64,000 nt of DNA from contig NZ_AUHO01000007.1 in assembly GCF_000423225.1 (NCBI RefSeq), positions 558,001-622,000 on the forward strand. Direction: 5' to 3'. How positions within the stretch are numbered: position 1 is the first letter of the stretch; each line of letters starts with the position of its first letter. Both the position numbers and the translations under genes were made by a program. Positions 1-8,091 of this stretch are shown here, in pieces. The notes below the pieces were generated by a model. That model made no database searches. It was not told where the DNA came from and saw only the letters and a program-made list of their open reading frames with translations. The DNA comes from Kaistia adipata DSM 17808 (GTDB lineage: Bacteria > Pseudomonadota > Alphaproteobacteria > Rhizobiales > Kaistiaceae).

Positions 1-183
1 CTGTTCGGCGGTTCCGGCACCATCCTGGGCACGGTCGCCGGCGCGCTGGTCATCGCCGTCATCCAGTACGGGCTCGTCTTCATCAATGTCGAGCCGTTCT
101 GGCAGTTCGTCGCCGTCGGCGTCGTCATCATCATCTCGGTGCTGGTCGACCAGACGCAGCGCAAGCTCGGTGGGGATCGCTAG
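1..183 (+). CDS. Sugar ABC transporter permease, C-terminal end (partial)
   Basis: The window opens inside a gene; the first 60 codons in frame 1 run to a TAG at 181-183. The fragment begins LFGGSGTILGTVAGALVIAV, the conserved last periplasm-to-membrane turn of RbsC/FrcC-type permeases (GG.GT..G...GA), and then has a final hydrophobic helix and a short basic tail. It would be the membrane subunit of a ribose/fructose-type (CUT2) importer. The ATPase gene starts right behind it, which fits one operon whose binding protein lies outside the window. The family is clear although only the tail is visible. Confidence 0.85.
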   Translation: MFGGSGTILGTVAGALVIAVIQYGLVFINVEPFWQFVAVGVVIIISVLVDQTQRKLGGDR

Positions 184-185
184 TG

Positions 186-962
186 ATGTCCGTGCAAGCT
201 CAGACGCAATCCCAGCCGCACGCCGCCGAGCCGATCCTCGACGTCCGCTCCGTCTCCAAGCGCTTCGGCGGCGTCGAGGCCCTGAAGGGCGTGTCGATGT
301 CGCTCTATCCGGGCGAGGTCGTGGCGCTTGCCGGCGACAACGGCGCCGGCAAGTCGACCCTGATCAAGACGATCTCGGGCGTGCATGGCCCGGACGGCGG
401 CGAGATCCGCTTCGCCGGCGAGACCGTGCATTTCGCAACGCCGGAGGCGGCGCGGGCGCATGGCATCGAGACGATCTACCAGGACCTCGCGCTTGCCGAT
501 AATCTGTCGATCGGCGCCAACATCTTCCTCGGCCGCGAGCCGATGAAGCGCGTCCTCGGCTTCATCCCCGTGCTCGACCGCCCGGCGATGGCGAAGGCGG
601 CGAAGGAGACGATGGCGCGGCTCGATTTCCACGTGAACCGGCTCGACGCGCCGGTCGGCCGCTTCTCCGGCGGCCAGCGCCAGGCCGTCGCGATCGGCCG
701 GGCGATCTACTGGAACGCCCGCGTCCTGATCATGGACGAGCCGACGGCGGCGCTCGGCGTGCCCGAGCAGCGCAAGGTCGTCTCGCTGATCCAGAACCTG
801 AAGGCGCAGGGGCGTGCGATCATCTTCATCTCGCACAACCTCCAGGACATCTTCGCCGTCGCCGACCGCATCGTCGTGCTACGGCGCGGCGCGCTGGCCG
901 GCGAACGCAAGATCGCCGAGACCAACCATGACGAGATCGTCAAGCTCATGGTCGGTGGTTGA
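186..962 (+). CDS. Sugar ABC transporter ATP-binding protein, single-domain (FrcA-like)
   Basis: A 258-residue ATPase with one nucleotide-binding domain: Walker A GDNGAGKST at about residues 50-58, signature SGGQRQ, Walker B VLIMDEPTAA and the switch His in FISHN. The single-domain size is that of FrcA-type CUT2 ATPases rather than the doubled RbsA. GTG at 183 is in frame directly before ATG 186; ATG is preferred. The start lies 2 bp after the permease stop, so the two are translationally linked. It should power uptake of a monosaccharide such as fructose, mannose or ribose; the substrate cannot be told from the ATPase. Confidence 0.88.
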   Translation: MSVQAQTQSQPHAAEPILDVRSVSKRFGGVEALKGVSMSLYPGEVVALAGDNGAGKSTLIKTISGVHGPDGGEIRFAGETVHFATPEAARAHGIETIYQDLALADNLSIGANIFLGREPMKRVLGFIPVLDRPAMAKAAKETMARLDFHVNRLDAPVGRFSGGQRQAVAIGRAIYWNARVLIMDEPTAALGVPEQRKVVSLIQNLKAQGRAIIFISHNLQDIFAVADRIVVLRRGALAGERKIAETNHDEIVKLMVGG

Positions 963-981
963 TGCAGCTTCTGGAGGGTGC

Positions 982-1872
982 CTAGGCGCCCTCCAGCACC
1001 GCCTGCGCGGTGCGCACGTCGGTGACGAGCGCATTGACGAGGCCGGCGCGGATGGCGCCCCGGATGGCGGGGACCTTGCGCGTCGAAACGGCGACGCCGA
1101 TGACGAGCGGCGTCGCGCGCAGCTGTTCCGGCGTGACGGCGATCAGCCGGCTTTCCCCTTCCCAGGGAACCAGCGCGCCCTCGACGTCGAAATAGTGCCG
1201 CACAACGTCGCCGGCGGCATGCGCCAGCGCCTGCTCGTGCGGCGTCGCCGACGAGGCGCCTTCGGCGGTGTGGGTGAGGCCGATGCCGACGAGGGCCGCG
1301 TCGAGCCGTTCCCAGAGCGCGACGTTCTCGTGGATGATCGGATCGCTCAGGAAGGCGTCGCGGGATTCCGGCGAGGGCAGGTAGGGCGCGTGGATGAAGC
1401 GCGGCGTGCCCCTGAGCTGCTCGGCGGCGAGGCGGACGAATTCGTTGATCTGGAAATGCGGCGCCGATTGCTGCATGCCGCCGGTCGCCGGGACCGTGAT
1501 GACGCCCTCGATTTCCGGCAGGCCGGCCTCGATCACGGCGCGCACGGCCCGACCCCAGCCGATCGCCAGCACGCTGTCGCGCCGAAGCCCGGCCTCGCGC
1601 AGCATCTGGCCGACCGGGCCGGCGAGCGCGGCGAGGAGATTGGCCTCGGGCGCCTCGACCACGGCCGCATGCTTCAGGCCGAGCTTTTGCACCAGGCGCT
1701 GGTTCAGTTCCTCCGGCGTCTCGATGTCGGGGATCTCGATCCGGACGATGCCTTCCTCGCGCGCCCGGCGCAGCAGGCGCGAGATCGTCGGCGCCGAGAC
1801 GTTCAGCCGGCGCGCGATCTCGACCTGCGAGAGGTCCGCCTCGTAGTGCAGCTTGGCGACCGTGTGCAGCAT
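982..1872 (-). CDS. SorC/DeoR-type sugar-responsive transcriptional regulator
   Basis: About 296 residues. An N-terminal helix-turn-helix (LSQVEIARRLNVSAPTISRL, about residues 14-33) is followed by a SorC-type sugar-binding domain with the typical GWGRAVRAVIEAG, GGMQQ and (near the C-terminus) GLVNALVTD segments. SorC proteins are usually repressors released by a phosphorylated sugar. The gene is divergent from the aldolase-kinase operon at 2165 and convergent with the importer at 186, so it likely controls both. The start is uncertain. ATG 1872 has no clear ribosome-binding site, and in-frame codons continue upstream without ATG, GTG or TTG to a CTG preceded by AGAAAGGAA. Confidence 0.85.
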   Translation of the reverse strand: MLHTVAKLHYEADLSQVEIARRLNVSAPTISRLLRRAREEGIVRIEIPDIETPEELNQRLVQKLGLKHAAVVEAPEANLLAALAGPVGQMLREAGLRRDSVLAIGWGRAVRAVIEAGLPEIEGVITVPATGGMQQSAPHFQINEFVRLAAEQLRGTPRFIHAPYLPSPESRDAFLSDPIIHENVALWERLDAALVGIGLTHTAEGASSATPHEQALAHAAGDVVRHYFDVEGALVPWEGESRLIAVTPEQLRATPLVIGVAVSTRKVPAIRGAIRAGLVNALVTDVRTAQAVLEGA

Positions 1873-2164
1873 CGCGCGGCTCGCCGAGGCGTCCGGCGAT
1901 GACGAAGGGACCGGCTTGGAGGACAGCTTGAAATTCCTTTCTGAAAGATGTTACATGCATATACGCATCAGCCTGAGGGAGCCACCGGAAACGCGCAGCT
2001 CCGCCGTACTCTCTCCGTGAATAATCCATTCCGGGAAGGGCGGTCCATGCGCGATGAGGGCGGCGCGATACGGATCCGGCGATCGGATCTGCTATGATCG
2101 CCCCCGGTAGCTCGATGATTTCGCCAAGGCCGGCTCGTCCGGCGACAGATCGGACCATTGCAGC

Positions 2165-3079
2165 ATGACCAGAATGTCGACTTCGGAATTCCGGGGCTAC
2201 CAGCAGATCTGCGGCCGTGACGGCGCCATGATGGTGATCGCCTGCGACCAGCGCGGCGGCATGCGCACCATTCTCGCCAGTGATCCGGAGGAGCAGGCGA
2301 AGATCGGCAACGACATCCTCGGCGATACCAAGGCCGACATCACCCGCTATCTCGCCAACGAGGCCTCCTGCGTCCTGCTCGATCCGGTCTGCGCAGTGCC
2401 GCATGTCATCGAGAACGGCGCCCTGGCGCGCGACACCGCGCTTCTGATCGGCCTCGACGCCTCGGGCTGGGATACCTCGCCCGAAGGCTACCGCCTCTCC
2501 AAGCTCGTGCCCGGCATCAACGCCCGCCGCGTGCGCGAGCTCGGCGGCACCGGTGGCAAGATCATGGTCTATCTGCGCGCCGACCACGCCGGCGCCAATA
2601 CGGCGAACATCGAGATCCTGCGCCAGGTGATCGCGGATTTCACCCGCGAGGACCTGCTGCTCGTCGTCGAGTTCCTGACCTACCAGCTCGAGGGCGAGAG
2701 CAAGGAAGACTACAAGGCGAAGACGCCGTGGCTGATCGAGGAGGGCACGCGCATCTCGCTCGAGCTCGGCGCCAAGGTCTTGAAGCTGCCTTATCCCGGC
2801 ACGGCCGAATCCTGCGCGAAGATCTCCGCCATGGCCGGCGAGGTGCCGTGGGCGGTGCTCTCCGCCGGCGTCGATCACGAGACCTTCCTCGGTCAGGTCG
2901 AGATCGCGATGCAGAACGGCGCCTCGGGCGTCATCGCCGGCCGCGCTCTGTGGAAGGATTGCATCCATCTCGACCGCGACGTGCAGCGCGAGCGGCTGAC
3001 GACGATCGCCGTGCCGCGGCTGCGCCAGATCCAGGCCGTGCTGCAGCGCTATGCGGCCGGCGCGCAGAAGGCGGCCTGA
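2165..3079 (+). CDS. LacD/YihT-type class I aldolase
   Basis: A 304-residue TIM-barrel aldolase of the tagatose-1,6-bisphosphate / sulfofructose-1-phosphate aldolase family. It opens with an ICGRDGAMMVIACDQRGGM segment, has LLDPVCAVP and VEFLTYQ, and carries a likely Schiff-base lysine in AKVLKLPYPG at about residue 215. Such enzymes split a phosphorylated ketose into dihydroxyacetone phosphate and an aldehyde. Its position between SorC and a ROK kinase supports kinase-then-aldolase catabolism of an imported hexose. ATG 2174 is an alternative start. It could be specific for tagatose, a 6-deoxy or sulfo sugar; the sequence does not decide. Confidence 0.8.
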   Translation: MTRMSTSEFRGYQQICGRDGAMMVIACDQRGGMRTILASDPEEQAKIGNDILGDTKADITRYLANEASCVLLDPVCAVPHVIENGALARDTALLIGLDASGWDTSPEGYRLSKLVPGINARRVRELGGTGGKIMVYLRADHAGANTANIEILRQVIADFTREDLLLVVEFLTYQLEGESKEDYKAKTPWLIEEGTRISLELGAKVLKLPYPGTAESCAKISAMAGEVPWAVLSAGVDHETFLGQVEIAMQNGASGVIAGRALWKDCIHLDRDVQRERLTTIAVPRLRQIQAVLQRYAAGAQKAA

Positions 3080-3105
3080 CCTCAACCGCGCGGGAGCCGT
3101 GCACC

Positions 3106-4050
3106 ATGCTCGATACGTCTTCGGCCATCGGCATCGATATCGGCGGTACCAATCTCCGGGCGGCGCGGGTTTCCGGCGCCGGCGCGATCCTCGAACGCGT
3201 CTCCGAGCGCATCGACCGCGAGGCGGACGCGGCCGTGCGGCGGATCGTCGAGCTGGTGCGCCAGCTCGACCGGCCGGAGGTGACCGCGATCGGCATCGGC
3301 GTGCCCGGCCGGGTCGACGCGCGCCGCCGCGCCGTGCTCTCCGGCGGCTATCTGAACCTCGCCGGCACGGCGCTCGCCGAGCGGGTCGAGGGCGCGGTCG
3401 GCAAGCCGGTCGCCATCGACAATGATTGCAACATGGCGCTGGTCGCCGAAATCGCCGTTGGCGCCGCGCGCGGCCGCGAGAACGTCGTGATGTTCACGAT
3501 CGGCACCGGCATTGGCGGCGCCATCGTCCAGGAAGGTCAGATCGTGCGCGGCCGCGGCACGGCCGGCCAGCTCGGCCACATCACCGTCGACGTCAACGGC
3601 GCCCCCTGCGTCTGCGGCCGGCGCGGCTGCGTCGAGACGACGAGCTCCGGCACCGCCTTCGCTCGCCACGTGCTGGAGGCCGGGCTGCCGTCGGGGACCA
3701 CCCTCGACGAGGTGATCCGCCGCGCAGCCAAGGGCGATGAAGCCGCCGGCCGGGTGCTCGACGCCTGGATCCGGCCTTTGCGCGCCGCGATCGACAGCGC
3801 CGCCGCCGCCTTCGATCCCGATCTCGTGCTGCTCGGCGGCGGGCTCGGCAAGGCGGCGCATCGTGCGCTGCGCAAAGCGCCGGCGCTGGCGCCGTGGTAT
3901 CAATGTCCGGTGATGGCGGCCGAGCTCGGCGACGATGCCGGCATGATCGGCGCCGCCGTCAGCGCGTTGATCGAGCATCGTTCGCCGATCCTGCCGCCGG
4001 TGCCGCTCGCGCTGGCGACGGAGCCCTCAGCCCTCGAAAGGCCCGCCTGA
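3106..4050 (+). CDS. ROK-family sugar kinase
   Basis: A 314-residue ROK kinase. The phosphate-binding loop GIDIGGTNLR is at residues 9-18 and the catalytic Asp lies in AIDND at about residue 107. A second phosphate motif is TIGTGIGGAI (131-140), and the ROK zinc site consists of H158 with C168, C170 and C175 (GH...CVCGRRGC). ATG 3106 is chosen because GGGAG lies about 9 bp before it and the glycine-rich N-terminus fits the family; codons upstream only overlap the aldolase in another frame. It likely phosphorylates the sugar brought in by the importer at the left edge before the aldolase step. Confidence 0.88.
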   Translation: MLDTSSAIGIDIGGTNLRAARVSGAGAILERVSERIDREADAAVRRIVELVRQLDRPEVTAIGIGVPGRVDARRRAVLSGGYLNLAGTALAERVEGAVGKPVAIDNDCNMALVAEIAVGAARGRENVVMFTIGTGIGGAIVQEGQIVRGRGTAGQLGHITVDVNGAPCVCGRRGCVETTSSGTAFARHVLEAGLPSGTTLDEVIRRAAKGDEAAGRVLDAWIRPLRAAIDSAAAAFDPDLVLLGGGLGKAAHRALRKAPALAPWYQCPVMAAELGDDAGMIGAAVSALIEHRSPILPPVPLALATEPSALERPA

Positions 4051-4054
4051 TTTC

Positions 4055-4591
4055 ATGAAGCGCGCAGTCCTCGTCAATGGCGTGCCGGCGACCGGCAAGA
4101 GCACGGTTGCGCGCGCGATCTCGGCGCGCATGGGCTGGATCACCCTGACGCTCGATTCCGTCAAGGAGCCGTTCTTCGACCAGCTCGGCCTCGGCGACCG
4201 CGAGTTCAACCGTGCCCTCGGCCGGGCGAGCTACCACGCGATCTGGTCGATCCTCCGCGACGCGCCGGACGAGACGACCGTCATCATCGACGCCTGGTTC
4301 GGCTTCCAGCCGCGCGAGGTGCTGGAGGCGCATATCGCGCGCGCCGGCGTCGGCGCGACGGCGGAGATCTGGTGCCATGCGCCGCCGGAACTCCTGGCGC
4401 AGCGCTATGGCGACCGGCTCGGCGAGCGTCATCCGGGCCATCCCGGCGCTGCCTTCATCCCGGAACTGATCGAGCTCGCCAAGCGCGGCGCACCGGTCGA
4501 CTGCGGCCCGCGCTTCGACGTCGACACGACCGCGCCGCTCGACCTCGACGCGCTGATCGGCTGGCTCCGCCCGGCGCTACGGCTGGGCTGA
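4055..4591 (+). CDS. Small P-loop kinase (AAA_33 / CPT-like)
   Basis: A 178-residue protein beginning with a Walker A motif, NGVPATGKST (about residues 8-17), then TLDSVKEPFF, VIIDAWFG and a late arginine-rich lid segment (AQRYGDRLGERHPGH). This is the layout of small-molecule kinases such as gluconokinase or chloramphenicol-phosphotransferase-like proteins. It starts 4 bp after the ROK kinase stop, so it belongs to the same operon. The substrate is unknown. A sugar or sugar-acid phosphotransferase is the simplest reading, giving the operon two kinases. Confidence 0.7.
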   Translation: MKRAVLVNGVPATGKSTVARAISARMGWITLTLDSVKEPFFDQLGLGDREFNRALGRASYHAIWSILRDAPDETTVIIDAWFGFQPREVLEAHIARAGVGATAEIWCHAPPELLAQRYGDRLGERHPGHPGAAFIPELIELAKRGAPVDCGPRFDVDTTAPLDLDALIGWLRPALRLG

Positions 4592-4595
4592 GCCC

Positions 4596-7500
4596 TCAGG
4601 ACACTTCTGCCCCGAATGACCGTCGCTTCCCGAGGAGGCGGCCGACGAAGAGCTGCGTGTAGATCCCAGGGCCGCTCGAATAGATGCGCCAGCCGCCATC
4701 CGCCGCGATCGAGGCATCGCGCACGCGGTTCCATTCGGCGCTCGCCTGGTAGCGATCGTGGAAGGCCGCGTCGCTGGAGCTGAAATAGGTGTTGCGCTGG
4801 CGCAGCGACGCCTGCGGCAGCAGATCGGTGACGGCGATCGGGTTGACGAAGGCGAGCGCCGCGCGGGCGCCGTCGACGTCGCCGCTGATGGCCAGCGCCT
4901 CGCAATAACGGATATGCGCGTGCACATACATGAGCCCGATCTCGCGGCCGAAGTAGGCGGCGGATTCGGCCCGGCGGAACAGGGTCTCGACGCCGCCGCG
5001 ATAGGCGACGGGCCGATCCATCAGCCTCGCCCCGTCCGGGAAGAGTAGGTGCTGCTCGATCCGTTCGAGATGCCGGCGCGTCTGCTCGGGCGTGAACAGG
5101 CCGCCGATGATGGCCTGCGTCATCGGGATCAGCGAATAGGCGAGTCCCGTACGCTGGTCGCTTGGATGCAGCAGTAGCTCGACCCCGTCATGGTCCGGCG
5201 CGAACACGCCGTAGCCGGCGAGGATATCGTCGCGGATCAGGTGGCGGTTGACCTCGTCGCGCATCGCGTCGGCGAGGCCGTCCAGCCCATCGGCCTCGGC
5301 CGGCGCACCGGTCCGGCGCAGGATCGCCGCATAGCGGCGGACCTGCTCGTAGAGCAGCGCCACGGTCCAGCTCGACACCATCCAGTCGTTCAGATGCGGA
5401 TCGGCTGGCTGGAGGGAATCGTTCCAGTCACCATGGCCGTAGCGGATCAAATGCGTGCCCGGTACGAAGCGGTCGCGCACGGTCTGCAGCAGCAGGTCGA
5501 TATGGGCGCGGATTGGCCCGGTTTCCGCCGTCGGTTCCAGATTGTCGTACCGCCGCCAGGGTAGGGCTTCGTCGAGGATGCCGAGATCGCCCGTCGCCTC
5601 GACATAGTCGCAGAGCGCCTTCAGCGGCCAGACGACGATGTCGCCATGCGCGTCGCCGGCGCGGATGTTGGAATAGGGCGGCAGCATGAACCATTGCGGC
5701 CAGTCGCCCCGCGTCCGGTACTGCTCGGCGAAAACGGCGGTGACGATGGCACGCGCCGTCGTGTCATGGCGCAGCGCCAGCATGAATTCGAGCGGCCCCT
5801 GGCAGACGTCGCGCGTGCCCCAGGCGGCGCCGGTATATTGCTCGAGCCCGTGCGGGACGGTGAGGTGGACGATCGCGTCATGCGCCAGCCAGGGCAGGAT
5901 CGCCTGCTCGGCCGTCAACTCGTCGCCTGCGCCGGGAACGCGCAGATCTCCGGTCACATGGCGCCAGTATCGGCTCGCCGGCTCCAGCATCGCCTTCTCG
6001 TCGACGCCGGCCGCGTAGAGATCGGCAAGCCGATCGGCCTCGGCCGCGTCGGTCATCGAGCCGGTGACGGCGAAGGCGAACGTCTGGGTTGGGGCCGTGC
6101 GGAACGCGGCATAGCCGCCCGTCCGCGTCGCGCCCTCCTCGAAGAGCAGCTCGTCGCCGCCGATCGCCTCGATCGCGTCGGGCGTGCTGGTCGTGAGGTG
6201 ATAGACGGCGTCGGGATGCTTCTGGCCCCAGAGCCAGTCCGGGCCGGGGCGGAAGGCGATCCGTTTCGCCGTCGCGTCGACCGTGATCCGGCCGCTCTGC
6301 TCGTACTCCCGTTCGCCGAGCACGATCTGGCCGAAGACGAGGAAGCGAGCCGGCGGCCCGTCGATTTCGACGCGCCACTGCATGGCGGCGTCGGTGCCGG
6401 AGGCGGCGGCCGAGACGGTGACGATGCGGTCGGCGAGCCGGTAGATCCAGCGGCAGTCGCTCAAGCCCATGTCGAAGGCCGACGGCACGGTGAGCAGCCG
6501 CCAGCCATCGCCGGTGTCGATCAGCATGCGCAGGCCGCTCGCCCGCGTGATGTTGTAGGGATCACGCGAGACGGAAAAGAGCTTGTGGAACGAGGTGTTG
6601 CCGATGGTGAGCTGCGCCGCGAACACGCCATGCATCCAGCAGGTCGCGGCAAGCGTCGCCTCGTCCGGCATCAGGCTCTGGCCGCTCCGGAGGATCGCGC
6701 CGTGCCGGCGGGCGACCAGCAGCTCCTTCTCGGCGAGCACGACATGGCGATTGAGCGTCCCGTCGGGGACGAAGAAGGAGAGGAGCGAGGTCTCGTCCGT
6801 CTCCGCCAGCGCGCGCCGGGGATAGAGGCGGTCGAGCAGCGTCGCGTCGAGGGGGAGGATGGCAAGCGGCGGCGCGTCCTGCAGCAGGCTGCGCGCGGTC
6901 GGCTCTCCCGCCTCCATGCTGGCTTTCGGAGCTGGGGCGGTGATGTCTTCGATCACGGCGAGATCGTCGCCGCCCGAGGCTTCGCGATGATCGGCGGCGA
7001 AATGGCCGAAGAAGGTCCAGCTTGCCATGTTGCCCGGCGTGAGCGTGATCGGCTTTGATTGCAGGGTCGGGCAGGCGAGCTCTTGCTGCTGGACGCGGCT
7101 CGGCAGCGCGATGCCGAAGCCGAAATCCAGGGCCGCGGCGTCGCGATAGCTGGGACCGAAGAGCTGGATCGCATCGGTCGCGAAGGCGGCAACGCCATCG
7201 ACACAGCCCTGAGCGAGCCAGGGAAAGCGCCCGCCCTGGGCGAGGTTTTGCCGGCTCATGATCACCGGTCCGAAGCGCGGATGCTGGGCGATGTGGTGGT
7301 CGAGATATTGCGAGGCATAGGCCTCGCTGCCCATCAGGAAACCGCGTCCGCCGAGTCCGAGGTCCTGCGCCAGGATGATGTCGCAGGGGACGGGTTCGGT
7401 GCCGTCCTCGAGAGCGAGTTCGATCTGCCAGAACCAGCGCGGCGCGTCGGCGCTGAGTTGCAGCGTGACGGTATGGGCGATGCCGTTTGTCGCGCCCGAC

Positions 7501-7811
7501 CAGCGAAAGGCGGAGGCGCTGGCCGCGAAGGACACGTTGGCGCCCGGCCCGACGATCTCGGCGACGAACGGCCTTGCGCCGCCGACGCGCAGCCAGATCC
7601 GGCCGATGCCGCCGTCGACGGGCGAGCCGAGGACCTGGTTGATCAGAATCGCCCCGCCGCCCGCGTCATGGCTGATGGCGAAGAGGGCCCCGTTCGGCAG
7701 GACGGAGACGGAGAGGCCGGCCGCGTTGGTGATCGACCGCAACCCGAGCCCGGCATCGCGGGGCGTCACGAACTCGCGGCTCCTGGAATCCGACATTGTC
7801 GCCTCGCTCAT
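4596..7811 (-). CDS. GH94-like glycoside phosphorylase (large, about 1,070 aa)
   Basis: A long cytosolic protein without signal peptide. The N-terminal half is beta-rich and domain-like (GGGAILINQVLGSP...). The C-terminal half is an (alpha/alpha)6-type region containing GAAWGTRDVCQGPLEFM, GDIVVWPLKALCDYV, GHGDWNDSLQ and AYRGGVETLFRRAESA. The first Asp of GDWND (about residue 795) matches the general-acid position of GH94 cellobiose phosphorylases. The length is closer to 1,2-beta-oligoglucan phosphorylases than to cellobiose phosphorylase (about 800 aa). It converges on the kinase gene with only 4 bp between. ATG 7796 is an alternative start. The phosphorylase activity and the beta-1,2-glucan substrate are inference. 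Confidence 0.7.
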   Translation of the reverse strand: MSEATMSDSRSREFVTPRDAGLGLRSITNAAGLSVSVLPNGALFAISHDAGGGAILINQVLGSPVDGGIGRIWLRVGGARPFVAEIVGPGANVSFAASASAFRWSGATNGIAHTVTLQLSADAPRWFWQIELALEDGTEPVPCDIILAQDLGLGGRGFLMGSEAYASQYLDHHIAQHPRFGPVIMSRQNLAQGGRFPWLAQGCVDGVAAFATDAIQLFGPSYRDAAALDFGFGIALPSRVQQQELACPTLQSKPITLTPGNMASWTFFGHFAADHREASGGDDLAVIEDITAPAPKASMEAGEPTARSLLQDAPPLAILPLDATLLDRLYPRRALAETDETSLLSFFVPDGTLNRHVVLAEKELLVARRHGAILRSGQSLMPDEATLAATCWMHGVFAAQLTIGNTSFHKLFSVSRDPYNITRASGLRMLIDTGDGWRLLTVPSAFDMGLSDCRWIYRLADRIVTVSAAASGTDAAMQWRVEIDGPPARFLVFGQIVLGEREYEQSGRITVDATAKRIAFRPGPDWLWGQKHPDAVYHLTTSTPDAIEAIGGDELLFEEGATRTGGYAAFRTAPTQTFAFAVTGSMTDAAEADRLADLYAAGVDEKAMLEPASRYWRHVTGDLRVPGAGDELTAEQAILPWLAHDAIVHLTVPHGLEQYTGAAWGTRDVCQGPLEFMLALRHDTTARAIVTAVFAEQYRTRGDWPQWFMLPPYSNIRAGDAHGDIVVWPLKALCDYVEATGDLGILDEALPWRRYDNLEPTAETGPIRAHIDLLLQTVRDRFVPGTHLIRYGHGDWNDSLQPADPHLNDWMVSSWTVALLYEQVRRYAAILRRTGAPAEADGLDGLADAMRDEVNRHLIRDDILAGYGVFAPDHDGVELLLHPSDQRTGLAYSLIPMTQAIIGGLFTPEQTRRHLERIEQHLLFPDGARLMDRPVAYRGGVETLFRRAESAAYFGREIGLMYVHAHIRYCEALAISGDVDGARAALAFVNPIAVTDLLPQASLRQRNTYFSSSDAAFHDRYQASAEWNRVRDASIAADGGWRIYSSGPGIYTQLFVGRLLGKRRSFGAEVS

Positions 7812-7960
7812 GCATCGCCGGCGGTCCGGCAGGGCATCTTAGCGCCAGACGGAAGACTTTGCCGAGTGTGGCCCCCTGGAGGCGGCATTCGGGGGTGAGC
7901 ACGGAAAAGTTGTATTGGCGTGCAGTTTATTAGTTTACCTGATTGAAATACCACCATATG

Positions 7961-7972
7961 TTGTCCGGACAA
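7961..7972. promoter_or_regulatory. Perfect 12-bp palindrome upstream of autotransporter
   Basis: TTGTCCGGACAA is a perfect inverted repeat. It sits in an A+T-richer stretch of the 280-bp gap between the divergent GH94-like and autotransporter genes. The position and the TTGTC..GACAA shape suit a repressor operator (such shapes are common for GntR-type proteins). No regulator gene is adjacent, so the binding protein is unknown. Confidence 0.35.
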
Positions 7973-8091
7973 TTTGGGGGAGGGGCCGGTTTCGTCTGTA
8001 GCGGCAAGGGGTTGGTTCGAATTTTGAATCATTTCTTTTGCCCTGACGAAAAGGCCTGGGTCCGCCCTCGGGCGGCATTGGGGCTGACATC

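Noticed and set aside
707-3085. Long open frame on the minus strand spanning the SorC and aldolase region (792 codons)
   Set aside because: It is the complement of real genes in GC-rich DNA: Arg/Ala/Gly-rich, no family likeness, and it crosses the true SorC gene in another frame and the aldolase in antisense.
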